The notes: generated by a model not told the origin, from the letters alone. Shown: positions 36,599 to 50,458, counted from the stretch's first letter. The stretch: 64,000 bases of DNA from Mansonella perstans (GCA_037074765.1 JBAMDO010000058.1:62001-126000), one strand, 5' to 3'. Numbers and translations: made by a program.

Positions 36599-39500
36599 AC
36601 AAAAGTAAGGAATATTACGACCTTTAAGTTTTCCCGTTATTCATTTTTTTTGTTCATTTTTCCTTGCTACTGGTGGTAATAGGCGCTCCGCTGAATTAAT
36701 GTTGATAAATAATATTTGCTAATTGTAATATGTTTCTATGTTTGAATAATCTCACTGCATTCGCATGTTTTCAATGAAATTTTGATATTAAAAATAAAAA
36801 TTACCGTCAACTTTGGGAAAATTGCTCCATGCAATTATTATGAACAAATTTTTTAATTTAAATTTTCAACAGTATTTTGAAAAAAGAAAAATAAAATCGA
36901 TTAACCATTAAAATGATGGACTAATTACAAATAATTGCTCTAACATTTTTAATCGTTCTTTTTCCCAGTAGAAATGTTTCATTTTCAAAAGTAATATGAA
37001 CTTTTAAAACCATCAATTTAAATCAGTCAGACACATAATGAATCATTCATTTGCATTCATGTGAGTGACAAGCTATAATCTAATTATGAAATATATAATA
37101 ATCAGAAAAATGTTGGTTCATGCATTTTATTGTCTCATGAAGTAACTTGCTTCTGAAAATTAGTTAATTCACATCTTTTCGAAAACCAATATACCTGTCG
37201 ATGTTGCCCATAACAGGAAGAAAGTTATAATTTTAGATTGTCGCCTGACATATAGCTTTAGTTTCATTCTGACTTTCTTTAGTATAATTAAATAAGTTCA
37301 GGATTTCTTTAATGGATTGGATCCATTTTATAAGCTTTACCATTTACAAAAAAACTACAAGCGGATCATTATTTCGATGTGGAAAATATAAAGAAAACAA
37401 TTAGTCTTGCTTTATTCCTATAGCAGTAAACACATTAGAGATAGCCTTAATGCTTTAATCATTTAGGTAATTAAAACTCACAATGTAATTGTGATTTTAG
37501 CGACCTTAATATTTAGTATTTACGGTCAGAACTACTTCAATATGCATAATAAAAACACATCTACTTAATCACCTAGTTCAAATTATTTCTTAGAGTTTAT
37601 CAACCATTTTTCCCTTTTCACTGTCACAATCTTCTCGATCTGTCGTAAGAAAAGAAAACTTTGGATTTGCTAATTATCACTTGGCAAATATCTCATTAGT
37701 TAGCGACAATGCCACTATAAAGAATATATTGTCAGAAGCAGCTACTGAAAATGATTATCAGGTAGAAGGAGTTCTGGGATTTCAAACTTTATCTTGAATT
37801 TCAAACTTATCCTCCAATATTACATTAAAGGTGTAGCGAGCAAAGTGGCAAAAAGATTCTTCGAGTAAAAAATAACACTTATTGATCTAAACAAGTGTGA
37901 TATGCGATAGGCGAATAATGTCTACCAACAAGAACTGTTTATGAAGTAGAAGTTTATTTTATTATTCATTTTACATCAATTTTACATCAAACTCAGTTTT
38001 ACATCAGTTGTACATTTCAGCCTTTATTTTCTGATGTTAAAAAAACGCAAGGTATGCACTGTTGGTCAACGAGTAGCAAATTATCCAATAACTGATACTT
38101 TTCTACTTATCATCTAATATTTTGCTTGTACTTACTATTTTACTTTGTTTGTACTTATCATTTTAAGACATTTTTAAATTCAAATCAAAATTTTCTCTGC
38201 TTTTTTTCTTATTTGCAAGCTACATTTTATTAAAATAAATTTAAAGCAGTTAGCTGTGTAAATTTCAGTTTTTATCATAACATACTGCAATATACGTGAT
38301 CTAAAGAGATCAAGAAAGATTCCAAGACTTAACGCAACGTGGCTTGTTATGGCTTGAATCTATACAAGTGATGAGTAAAACTGATGATATATACTATAAG
38401 TGAACAAACCAGATTTCATATTCCTACAGCTACATCATTTCAAATTGCAATTTAGTGGGAAAGTTTCTAATGAGTTCAGTTTGCTAAGCAAAGGGCTTCT
38501 TTTTTGGCTTCTTGTTTCATTTAAATCAATACATCCCAATGTAAGTGTTAGCTCCTGGTACATCTTTGAAACCAAAAAAAAAAGACACAGATAATAATAT
38601 CACCTTTAAACATCTCTATAAATCAAAAAAAAAAACTTAATCTTTCACCATTATCAATGAACTAACAGATATATTGATAGAGTTTCACACCAGTTCAATA
38701 TTGAATTGTATCCACTGCGATATGTAAACAGGCATTTTGCAATGCAGTTGTGAACAACTAATATTCAGATGAAGAAGTATGAAATATGAATGTGAATTGA
38801 AAGAGAAATATTGCTATATCAATTACTATTAACATTTGTTGCAACGCAATTTCTTAATGGCAGAACTATCAAGTTGTTCTGTCCTAACATTTTACCCAAA
38901 AAAACAATCTTTTTCTTTTTTTTCTTTCTTTAATATCAAACTATCAATATGTGTTATTATTTCCGTGATGCATTCTTTTACCGTTAATTTCTTATTCTAA
39001 TTTTTCTTCCAAAAAATAATAGCTATTATAATTATCAACGATTGGCTAAGAATTTGATCACAAATCAAAGACAGCTAACAATCATGAAAGAATTAATTTA
39101 AATATCATAAATTAATGATTGCTACCGGATTGCTAAATTCAGATTTTCACAAGATTATCGTAGATTGCGGGCCATAACAAATAATGAAATTACTAAATGA
39201 ATCGTTTACAAAGCTTGACAAACATGGCTGGCAAATATGCTGTATGATTTTCGACTCGTACGATGATGTAATGCTATTGGCATGATACAATAAAACTGGA
39301 ATCGAAAAAATCTATTTCCAAAGGTATAGGGTGGAAAAGAGTGGAAACGGTGGAAACGACGATACATGTGTGACACAGTGGGAGGAGTACCAGAACAGAC
39401 CAATAATCATGAAATGTTGGAGTAATTCCATTATTCAAAAGCCGCTCCAAATAGGTTTAGGCATTGATTCTGGGTCAGTTGTGACTATGTAATCAGCAAA

Positions 39501-41703
39501 AAAATATCCGGTCATGTCATTTATTAAAATTTTATGTCAAAAAAGTAACAAGGAAATTTTTGCAGGAAATAACAATGATTAAAGTTTGATCATTGATGAA
39601 TTTCCAATTCTTGGTCATTGAGTTTTTTTTTGACCTGTAAATACCAAACATTTCTTCAAATCTTGCATTTCAGCAGCATATGTTGCTACTTTGTTGGATC
39701 AAATTAGTAGTAGCAATGTATTTTAAACATGAAGTTTAATTATTGATCACAATAATGCTTCGGAAAAATTTTTTTAAATTCAATCTTTATTGCCTCTTTA
39801 GTGATACGATGAATACATCACCACATATGGATAACCACGGAGAAATCTATGGCGGCAAATCTTTCGAATTTGCATGCATTTTTTGGCCATTACCTGGATA
39901 CAACTTTTGAAGATAATAATCAATTAACTCGAAAGTGAATAATACTTAAGAAAAGTAACAACTAAGATTTCTTGTTAGTATACAAGAAAAATGAAAAGCC
40001 AAGTTTTTGGAATTTTCAGGTACGCTAAAAGAATTGGTAAATTTATTGTTGGATATCACAGTATGATAAAGATTAAAAATAGTGGCACATTGGAAACATA
40101 CTTTCTAAAACAACTGTTAAAAAAACACTGGGAAATCACTGAAATTGAAGGAACCATATCTTGAGTTTTATTTGTCCGATTAATTACTCTTATTAGATCC
40201 AAAATTTTGCTTTTTTCACATCACTTTTTTATATCACATTTTTAGCTATTAAGTGCAGTAAGTGATCTAGTAGTTAAAATTATAATGAAAAAAAAATCGA
40301 AAGTTTCCGGATGCTAATATTCTATTAATGGTTATGTCGAGTTGGAAGTAAGCCTGGAACAGGATGTAGAATTGCAAATCTGCACAGTTCCCTAACTTTT
40401 AAAAGAAATTTGGATTTTTTAAATTTGATATGCACGAATGGAAATATAAATACTGCCCCATTCAATGCTATTTCGGAGTTTGTGTCCAATTTATCTTATC
40501 CAACCAACCACATTAAATCACTCATGCCCTACTTCTTTTGTTTTGTCGCACCAAAATTTCGGCACTTTTATTTAAATCATATCTCATAGTTTGCATTTTA
40601 TTTCAATTTTGAACAAAACAGAATAGCTTTTCAATAACTCATTGGCTGTTGTAATTTGTTGAAACTTTGTAGGTCAAATATTGGTCCTAGACCTTAAGTG
40701 ATGCGCAAAACAGACACAGTACTGAACTACTGATCTTACTATGACAGTACCAACGGTTTATTGCGTAGAATGTGAAATTTTTCAAAAAAAATTCCAATCA
40801 TTGAAATCACAATTACTACCCTCTCGTTTCATGCAATAATCTCAGCTTCAAATTTTGGTTATAATGCATTGCTTTACTCCAGGATCTGAAATCCACGATG
40901 GCATTTTTATTAACAAGAGAACAAAAAAGTAATCAGTAAAAAAAAGGACGGGAATAAATTCACAAATAGGGAAATTAGTCTAATTATAGGGGAATGAATT
41001 CAAAATTGAACAACTCCATAAATTTCCCGAAACTTCCATCAATATACAGTATCCACCGATATTGATATCAGAAGCAAAAAGCAGCTCTAAAATTACTCGG
41101 AAAATACTTCGACATGGAAGAAGTCAGCAAACAAATATTATGCACATGCAACTGAGTTTTTTAAATAATTTTAAAAAGTCTTTATAGTGTACTTTTACAA
41201 TAATTGGACTTTACGGGTCATGTATATGAGCTCTAAAACAATTTAATGAAAAGTTATGGGAAAAGATTTCCATACCAGGGAAATCAGAAAGATATTAGAA
41301 AACAAAAATGAGCCAACATAAAATTCACTACAAAATTAACTGTAAAAGTTACAAATGAACTTCGCAAAGAAATGTATTTTTATTAAAAAAAAAGCCCAAA
41401 AAATTTATTTTTAAATTCAGATTTCGAAAGTCACTTTACGAGAGCACTATAAAAATCATGCATCTGTTCTACAAAAACAAAAATACTAGCACATTACAAA
41501 AAGCCAAATGCCAAATTTTTTTTGAATCATTTTCATTGCTTTTATTATGAAAAGGCCATCAGTATGAAAGGAGATTAGTATTTGCGAAGAGCAAATGTCT
41601 TTTCGAGTACCCTGCGTCGAAACTCTAAATTTTATCATAAGCAAAAAAAAACAATAAAAAACAAGCACGGCAATTTTTTTCTTAAAAATGCTAATCAGGG
41701 GAA
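36599..41703. other. Long intergenic region between Wnt and Dishevelled
   Basis: About 5 kb in which I see no secure gene. One block at 39200-39500 is less AT-rich and open on both strands: plus 39285-39500 (VEKSGNGGNDDTCVTQWEEY, ending at TAA) and minus 39403-39206 (FHSFPPYTFGNRFFRFQFY). Neither has clear exon boundaries or a known motif. The rest is AT-rich and featureless. Confidence 0.4.
41541..41546 (-). promoter_or_regulatory. Possible polyadenylation signal of Dishevelled
   Basis: AATAAA on the minus strand about 160 nt beyond the Dishevelled stop codon. Consensus match only. Confidence 0.4.
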
Positions 41704-44700
41704 CTATAAATTATCAACAAAGAATTCAAACGGTTGACTCATCGCAATTCGAAAACTTTGCCGACTGGATGCCAAATCCTGTGGCATTTCTTCCAAACGA
41801 TTTGTTGGTACCATTCCAAAAGATGGGCCTGCAGCTAAGGATACTGACATTCCTTTTTGGATATTGGATGGAAATGCAGTGGGATGTATGGCTGATGGCA
41901 TGGGTGCTGGTGGTAAAATCGCACGTCTGAAATAACTCATTTCTTTTAAATTCTAATTTAACAAATTAAAAGAAATGCAATGCCCTTTCATAATCTTTTT
42001 CCTTTGCATAAACAATACTGACATATATTTTCATTAAGCGCAGAGAGTGGAAGAGAAAACAAAAAATGTACCCCCGTTTCTGCTCGCTTCCGCTTGAACC
42101 ATCGTTACTACTTGTTTGACTGTGCAAATCTGGGCCACAAGCAGTTTCAACATTTTTGAACGGTGCAGCCACGTTGGTCGCTACGTATGGCTGCTGACTG
42201 GGATAGAGTGTTAACGGCATAGATGCATAACCACTTATCTAAGGTTTTCAAATTTTAAGTATGTCGTAATTTTTCTGAACAATACTAGAATTGATTTCAA
42301 CTACTAAACATTCATGAAATTACACAACGGCAATCTGAAATGTCTACCATCTATCAATCAAATAGTATCATTTTCACAGTTTATGATTCCTTGAAAATAA
42401 CTTCTGAATTTTCACTATAATTATTTGATAAAAATTTCCAGATGTTGCGAAGTATTGTGATCATAATTGAGAAAACTTATAAATAAGCACCCGCATTAGC
42501 ACTTTTCCGAATTAAACTTATTTATGCAACTCACCATTACTCATGCAAGAACCCCCATCAACGTTAACTGCAGCATGCAAACTGTGCAAATAGTGAAGAA
42601 ATTTCGAAAGAAGTATAAAGCTTATATAAAAATTGCATTTGTAAAAAATCTGAATGGATTGATTCAAGATAGTTGAGCTGATTTATGCTCGAAATGCCTA
42701 AAATCGGCTTCAAAATTCCTCATTTCACAGTGTATCATTTTTTCCCAATATTTCATTTCATTAAAATATTCTCGGATTTACAGAAAAACCCGACAAGATT
42801 TTTAGAAACTTATCGAAAATCAGAACAAATTATTACTTCATCAAATTTATTAGCCCTATTCCCTTCAGCAATATATATATATTTATATATAAGATTAAAC
42901 TTCTCTTTTCATCTGTGAAAGTTTATGCTGTTCTTTTTTAATGAAGCAAAGCATATGGCAGAATCTACTTTAGCATACATTTATACTGCTAAAAAGTTAC
43001 TACCGGCTGATGATAATGACGTGCGCCATAAAGATGTGTAAACAAATATCTCATCATAAAACAAATATATTCCAACTGCGAAACAAAAAAAAGTAACGTA
43101 TGATTGGAAATAAAAAGAACAACTTGCACAACGTATAATTTTCGAATAAGCGTGTGGGATAAGCAGTGCATAAAATCAAATTTTCTTTTCATCCTCATTG
43201 ACTTTTGCTCGCAAGATTTTAAAAGAAGTATTAAATTGAAAAACCTAAGATGAAATCTCCTCTTAATAATAATGCTTTCCTTTCTCACTTTAAAATATTT
43301 AGCATTTCTTTTTACCTATAACATAAATTTTCAAAAGTCATAGCAACAATTCTAATGCTCGATATTTATATATTCATCCTTCTAGACTTTGAAACATTTT
43401 TTAAAAACATCACGAAATCCAAGGATATCTGTCATCTTATTTACTTGATATCATAATTTTCTATTGATGAAATTTAACATTAGCAACAATTTCGTCAATC
43501 AGTGAATTAGACGATATTAAGAATGAAAGTTGGGAGCTTTTTTTCAGTTTGCGATCACATTCAAAATACAATCGCCTAATCACCTACGGACATACTCCAT
43601 TGAATTAGTGGATAATATTGTTGGATAAAATTGGAAAATGAGCATTAATAAATAAAAAATTTAGTCCATTCTGACATGCTCATCAGGAAATTTATAAAAG
43701 AAATATGTGCGACTGCTGTTGGGAACATGCACTGTTATTTTTGTTATGTTTTGGATTAAGTAAAAGAAATAAGTTTAATCGTATGAAATACAGAAAAATA
43801 CGATAAAATCTTGTTAGTTAATGAGAATTCTCTGCATATAGCATTAGAGTTCATGCAAAAATTCCAGTTGGTACAAGTACTGTCAAAGCTCAGATTTAAT
43901 GATCTAAAATGTCGGGATAAAACGCCTACGGACAATCTGTAAATGAATAGATCAAGCCTCCTGACATCAGAAATTCTATATAATTTACCCGTTAAATGAA
44001 AATAGGACCTTATGATCATCTCAAGTAGAACTCTATGGCCCGCATCAAATGCCTATCAAATCCAACCGTCTAAATATAGCTCATTCCTAATTAAAATTTA
44101 GTATGAAAGTAACAAGTCAGTTAAAACAAAAGTCTCAGAATGTGATCATGAAAACAGTAAATCCATCTAAGAAATGATCCATGTATATTTTTTGTGTCGT
44201 CTTTATGACTAAATATAGTTTTGCGATGCTCTCAACATATCTTTCGAACCATATATCCTTTGCTAAATCCTTATATATACTGTAAAAGAAAGTTGATTTC
44301 AGAAGTTAAGCTAGTTTTCTACACAGAAATTCCTTGATGTACTAGCAGTGCCTATAACGATATTCACAACTGTGTAGCTAGCAGAAAAAGCTAAAGAAAC
44401 ACAAACGGCGAAGTTAACTGAACGGACATATATATATATATATATATCCTCCGAATTTCGCTAACAAAAAATTGGGAAGTTGTTGAAAATCAACAAAAAT
44501 TATGATCTAACATAATGCAATCGTGCTGAATATATATATTAGTTTGAGCCTCTATTGATCACATCAAATCCAGATTTTTTAGAAAGTTTTTGATCACCAC
44601 TCTCATCGTTAAAAATAATGGGATCAGGCCGTCAATACATAACAAACTGTAAAAGAAATTCATTACCAAGTTTCATTTTTCTTGCACAGGGAAAGTAAAA

Positions 44701-47700
44701 GATCACAAATCTCATAGGAGCTAACATCTATGTTAGTTGAATCTATTCAATGCGATATAGAAATTATCGTATAGAAACGAACTCATTGCAAATGACGAAA
44801 CAAAATTAAGGATTTGGTGCATTTTGATTTTTTTTCTCTATTGGTATTTTGAACTCATGCAATCCCGGAAATCGTAGATGCGAGAACAAAACCATTTCAA
44901 GGTAGCATAAATATATAGCTAAAAGCAAACTTTAAACTAATATACAAATTAAAAAGAAACGTTTAGAAAAAAACAACAACATTTCGTCTGCAAGACCTAT
45001 TCTAAAGATTAGTTAAATAGAATCGCGTAGTACCATCAACATTCGCTGGATTTTCAACACCGCTTACCATTGAAGGTGCACTCTGCGGTATCATCGTTGG
45101 CTGAGGCCAAGAACGTCCACTTTGCTGCGCTGCAGCAGCAGCAACAAGACCTGGCGGTGGTGGTGGCAGTACTGAACCCACTTCACTTCGAACACCTGAA
45201 TCATCACCTCCAGGATTCTGCCGCAAGCGTGCATAGTCTTAAAATTGACTAAGTTCACTTCTTTCATTTAAAAAAGTAAAACAATCCATCATAATAAAAA
45301 TAAGTGAGAATGTTAAAATCTACGTTTTGTGCCTTACCAAAACAAAATTTCACACTTTTACCAATTCCAACAGCTTGAAAACTTTTCAGTTCAAGATAAC
45401 TTTAGCAAATGGGTAAAAATCTGTCTGTAGTCATTTTAATCAAGCAAAATAAAATAAAGTTTATTAAATTTCCTAAAAACAAACCAGCACATTCTTCACC
45501 CAGTATATAATAACACTGTTCAGTGAAGGTAATTTTATTGACTACATGACTGATTAACTTCTCTTTTAACAATTCGCCAGCAAATTTGCGCCCATCCTTT
45601 CGATCGCGGAGACCGTCAACATGTTCCATCAGCCAATCAACCAAATCACTGCCTGACATGAGATTATTTTTCAAAAATGATATGAGATTATAATAACAAT
45701 AATTTTTTTTAAAGACTTCGAAATTTTCAAGAAAACATGCGTTATTGCTGATTTTTGATGAAGAATGCAATACAGTGAAATATTTCAGCACTTCATTTTA
45801 AGCATTGAAGAAAAACTACTAAAAAAAGTAAACAAGAGGGTATTGATAGAAAATTAAAGCATATGCATCTATAAAAGCAAACACAGAAACGTAACAGATT
45901 TTCAGTCAATCTTGCTATCCTTAGTTATTTGTTCAGTGATATCAACAGACTGCAATAAGCTAACAAAAAGTCTCCACTAAGTACTCCGAGGCATACAAAT
46001 CTTACCAAGAAAAGACATCGGGATCGGAATTTTAAGCCAAGTGCGATTTTTGATATCCAATCCAGAATTTGGCATAACCATCATTTGAACAACTTTCTTT
46101 CTGTCCGTCAAAGCATCTAATCGGAAGTGGGCTGAAACACAAATAAAACTAAAAACAAAGCAATTAAAAAGATGAATTTAAAGCATCAAATGTAAAACTT
46201 CCGAAAATCTCTTACTTTAAGAAATAATACCCTAAATACATTTTAAAAATAAAATTTAAAAGTTGTTACCACCGCCAACAATAGTGTTTGGAACAGAACC
46301 ATTTGATGTCGCAGTGCTGCTACTTGCAGGTCTACCGTACTGGCCAGGTATTGGAGTTGGAGCCCCTTCAGAACCTAAAAGACTTTTGGAGTTGCTAAAT
46401 ATCATAAAAATCCCAAGAAGCTTTGAAAAATGTCAAACACCTGATCCATTTGAACCAGCTCAGAGATGAAAGCTTTGCATAATACGAAACAAAAAAAACC
46501 TTCGAGGATGGAAGGCATTCCACGCATAGCATTAGTATGCTGTATCCAAGCCTGAGTGTCAATAGGCCGTACCGGTTCATCCCGATGTCGTGGAACAGTG
46601 AATGCACTTCTCGGTCCACTATCCCACATCTTGGCTACTGTTAATTTAATTGGTCTAAAAAGTAAAATTCGACAACTGCGAAAAGAGATTATTCCTTGTG
46701 GCAAAAATTAAATTCAAAAAAGGCCTATTAGAGAAGAAAACATGAGCTTTACTCCAAGATCATTTTAAAATATTTTCAGAAATAATGTTTCTATCGCGTA
46801 TTAATATTCTAAAACTTGTGGCCTACCCTCGTCGAGCAACTGATTCACGCAAAACATCTACTGCCTGATCATTCGTGAAGTTTTCGAAAGAAATATCATT
46901 TACTTGTAAAATCATGTCACCCGGCTCAATTCGTCCATCTAATGCTACAGCACCTCCTGAAATGCTAATGTATACTATAGTTGACGTACAAATATAAATA
47001 TGACAAGGATATTGTCATTTTACACAAGTCAGATAGTGTATGTATCAAACCTTTCATAATATTAGCCACATATATGCCATTATCACCGCGAGATGAGCTC
47101 TGTCCAACAATGCTGATACCCAAAAAATTCACCGTATCCATATTTAATGTCACTGTGATTACATCCAATGACATTGAACTTTCTGTTATGCTGCTGAAGG
47201 AAGAAGCTCTTGAAGGCTGTCGAAATCGCCGGCGATTTCGGCGTTTACGATATACAGGCGCATGCTGTCGAGAAACGCTGGTGATGTCAGTAGATGTTGA
47301 AACCCTATATTGCACTTTTTTTAAATCAAATTTCATTTTCAATAAGTACCCGAACTATCAGAGGAGATAATTGATTGTTAATCAATTCGTTATTAATCCA
47401 AAAACACAAACTGTAAATCAATGAAATGGTTTGATTTGTAGCTAACGTTTGTGCTCCATAATTAATGTTCTTAAATTAAGAGATGATTCTTTATGTAGTT
47501 TTTGAAATCGATATAAAAAAACCTCGAACGGTCGTCATCATCTGAGAATAACCGCGCGTCACTTTCAGAGCCCAATGTTGAATCTTCAAAACGTCGACCC
47601 CCATGATGTCCTGAAATTAGAAAGTGTACAGGAACCACGATATCATTTTGGAGTGTTGAGCTGAAATTTTCCAAAAAAAAAGTGGATTAAGAAAAAAGAA

Positions 47701-49482
47701 AAGCATATTATCTTCTCCTTACATAAATACCTTTTACCTAACAATAATCAAGGATGAGAATGAATGAAGTAACAAGAAACGTTCGAATGCATACCTTGCG
47801 GAATATATTGCTGTGGAAACGGTCGCCTTGCTATTCCCTTTACTTGCATTGGCAATGCTCTCATATCACTGATAAAAGAATCCGAATCTGTAGATGCCAC
47901 TAAAATAAGTTTTTTTTTTCACGATAAATGATTACAATTCTAAATTAATTTTAAGAAGATGAACCACTAAGATTTTAAAAAAATTACTGCTCTGATCGAA
48001 TTTCTGCACAGCTTGTCGATAAGCCATACTTCCAATGGGATACATGGTTGGTGCTGGGCCCGGAACCGGAAATAAAATATTGTGAAGATGTAATTCTACT
48101 GCTTATTTGTTATGATTATTGAAAATATGCTTTTTTCTACTTCAGTAGTGTCGTTCCTGAATCAAAAATGAATCATATTGCAAATCGCATCTTACACACT
48201 TTCCAGCTGCTTACAAGGAAACGAAATTGTAGATAATATTATATTATAAAAACGAAAAAAGCAAAAACTTTCCAACGAAATTAACTTACCATGAGTCGCG
48301 CACTTTTCAGTGGAAGACCCGAAGAACCATCGGAATGACTACTACCTTCTGATGTAAGCAAAAAGAGCTCAAACTGACCGTTTGCAGACCGATGTAAACA
48401 TTCATTGTCATCTCGAATCTCCACTTTTACCTCACTAAAAAGCTTTTATAATATTTTACCTTACAAATAATTAACGTTACTTCTCAAGATGACTTCAAAA
48501 TCAACCTTGTAAGTTTCAATCACTCAAAATGAAAACACTGGACATTTTACTAATAATTTTATTAAACAAAAAATTTTCGAAATTTTCTTAAAATAAAGCT
48601 TTAAACTGTACCTAAATAATAATACTAGCAATCAGTACTACAATTTGTTTTTAAATTCAGTGTGGAAAATATTCAAACTTACGGAAAGACTCCAGAATCG
48701 GGAGCGGGTGCTTTACAGTAATATTTGAAATTTGATCGTGTCAAAACACGTTTGAAATCACCAAGTGTTATTTTATCGGGTGGCACCATGACATCAGTAC
48801 AATATGGAACCATTTCGTCATCGATGTGATAATAAACCTAAATGACAAAAAAGCATTAAAAAATGAAATAAAATATACTTTTAGAAATATACAGTACTAG
48901 CGTCCACATTAGATCTCATATGACGCAATCATTAGTAAAACACCGTACGATGGGCAAGTATTCCTGTTTATTTAATTTCGAAAAATTTGTACAGAATCAT
49001 ACTTTTGTACTTGTTTGTTGTGAAGCAGCTCCTGTTCCATGTTCCAAATATGGAGTAGTTTTGGTAACTGCTGTCTTCGATACAGATGAACCATGCTTAT
49101 TGCTTTCATCCTTACTTTCTACTGCTGAACTAATTTTCAATCTGAAAGTATTTAGCATTCAAAATAAAATAATGTACTTAAAAATGAAAGAAATTTTTCT
49201 TCGATGTTAAACAACTGTTAATAATCTAAAATAAAAAAAGTGATCGATTTCTTGGGACAATCTAGAAAATTTATGTATGTTTATGTTCCTAAAACTTTAT
49301 TGTAATTATATCTTCAATAAATCAAACTGTAAAATATCATTACATATGTTACTGATATTTCTATCAAAACAACTAATGAAAACAAATTTTACGATTAATC
49401 AAAACTGAAATCATTACTTATTTGTTTTTTCGATGATCGTATCTGTTGTACTCGATGCATTAAGTGAACCTGAGGCATCCAT
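41704..49482 (-). CDS. Dishevelled, Wnt signalling adaptor (DIX-PDZ-DEP)
   Basis: Cytoplasmic hub that carries signals from Frizzled to the beta-catenin and planar polarity branches. Minus-strand exons: 49482-49418, 49141-49003, 48837-48683, 48434-48290, about 48053-47988, 47899-47795, 47610-47523, 47304-47051, 46956-46827, 46654-46500, 46374-46270, 46131-46006, 45652-45485, 45237-45068, 42238-42072 and 41926-41704, about 754 aa. DIX domain from about residue 69 ([14 protein letters not shown]); a basic run ([10 protein letters not shown]) before the PDZ domain ([40 protein letters not shown]); DEP domain ([48 protein letters not shown]); Pro- and Ala-rich linker; and the conserved C-terminus [20 protein letters not shown]. 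Phases agree throughout except into the fifth exon, where one small exon (length 1 mod 3) or another splice site is missing from my model. Which nematode paralogue (dsh-1, dsh-2, mig-5) it represents is not clear. Confidence 0.97.
42239..45067 (-). other. Long intron of Dishevelled
   Basis: This 2.8 kb intron separates the Pro/Ala-rich exon from the last two exons. If its donor (GTAAGC after 45068) is not used, the frame continues [20 protein letters not shown] and stops at 45002, giving an isoform without the conserved C-terminal tail. It also holds an AT dinucleotide repeat (44427-44448). No other gene is seen in it. Confidence 0.6.
44427..44448. repeat. AT dinucleotide microsatellite
   Basis: About eleven AT units inside the long Dishevelled intron. 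Confidence 0.95.
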
Positions 49483-50421
49483 TGTGAGGCTTTGCTAATT
49501 CCCGTTGAAGTGAAAAAATTCGCCTAAAGCAACGAATCAAAATACACTGATATATTATTATCAATTTGAAAAATATTTAAATTTCACAATTTCCATCTTC
49601 TTACAAGAAATCTGATATTGTTGTTCGATACAGAAGTACAGATAACTCATATCTTGCTCAAAACTGATCGATTTTCTAATTAACTACAATGTTTATAAAA
49701 TGGATTATCAATTGTAAAAATGCTAATTTATAAAAGCGCTTCCAAATTATTTAATGAAGTCTGATCGAAAAAAAGTCCAATTAAAAAGGTCAAATACGTG
49801 CCATTTGGCATATCAGAAATTATATAATCTATTTGAAACTAAGCTATGAATTTCCTATTCTGGCTAATAATGTTAAACATTTTCAAGTATAGCCAATAAT
49901 ATTTATTGGAATATAAATACAATAAAAATATTTACAAGCCATGGCTAATCCCAAATGAAAGCATCAGAAAGCACTCATATCAAAGGATTGATTTTTCTTG
50001 GCTACTCGTAGCTCAACCTGCCCACAAGTTTCCTTTATGGTAGATAAAGATGGATTTATATAGCATATACAGCATGATAAACAAAGCATAGGAGATTAGG
50101 AGATATTAGCATTAGCTGTATAATTTTTAGGAGAGACTGAAAAGGATAGAGAGTAATAGAATGGTAATAAATGAGGGTTGCAAAGAGGCAAAGATTTATA
50201 AGGTTTGTAAGAGAGCAAGAGGAAAACATGATTAGCGTTAATAACGTGAAAAAATTACGCTTTAATGAATCCTAATTTCAATTACTGGTGTACGGAAGTA
50301 TGCATTCCATTTGTTTATAACTAGAAAAAGCCAAAAACATTGAAAATTTTTCATTTTCGTCAATTGATTTATGCCAATTATTCGAATTTCGAAGAAAATT
50401 TAACGATATTTATTTTATTTG

Positions 50422-50453
50422 TTTATTTTATTTATTTATTTATTTATTTATTT
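50422..50453. repeat. TTTA tetranucleotide repeat forming a pyrimidine tract
   Basis: About eight TTTA units end directly at the TTTCAG acceptor before the vrk-1 start codon, so the microsatellite serves as the T-rich part of the splice site. Confidence 0.85.
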
Positions 50454-50456
50454 CAG
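50451..50456 (+). promoter_or_regulatory. Probable trans-splice acceptor of vrk-1
   Basis: TTTCAG immediately precedes AAATG of the start codon (50459). A leader joined here would leave a 2-nt native 5' UTR, common in nematodes. A cis-spliced 5' exon is possible but none is visible. Confidence 0.5.
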
Positions 50457-50458
50457 AA

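Larger units (their letters stand above)
49483..50458. promoter_or_regulatory. Shared upstream region of Dishevelled and vrk-1
   Basis: The two genes are head to head with 976 nt between start codons, so this interval must hold both promoters. On the minus side an acceptor-like CTTTAG lies about 50 nt before the Dishevelled ATG; on the plus side TTTCAG ends 2 nt before the vrk-1 ATG. No TATA box is evident. A purine-rich stretch at 50080-50240 is notable. Confidence 0.5.

Noticed and set aside
46981..47370. Plus-strand open frame of 129 codons
   Set aside because: It is the complement of the Dishevelled PDZ exon, whose minus-strand translation is conserved.
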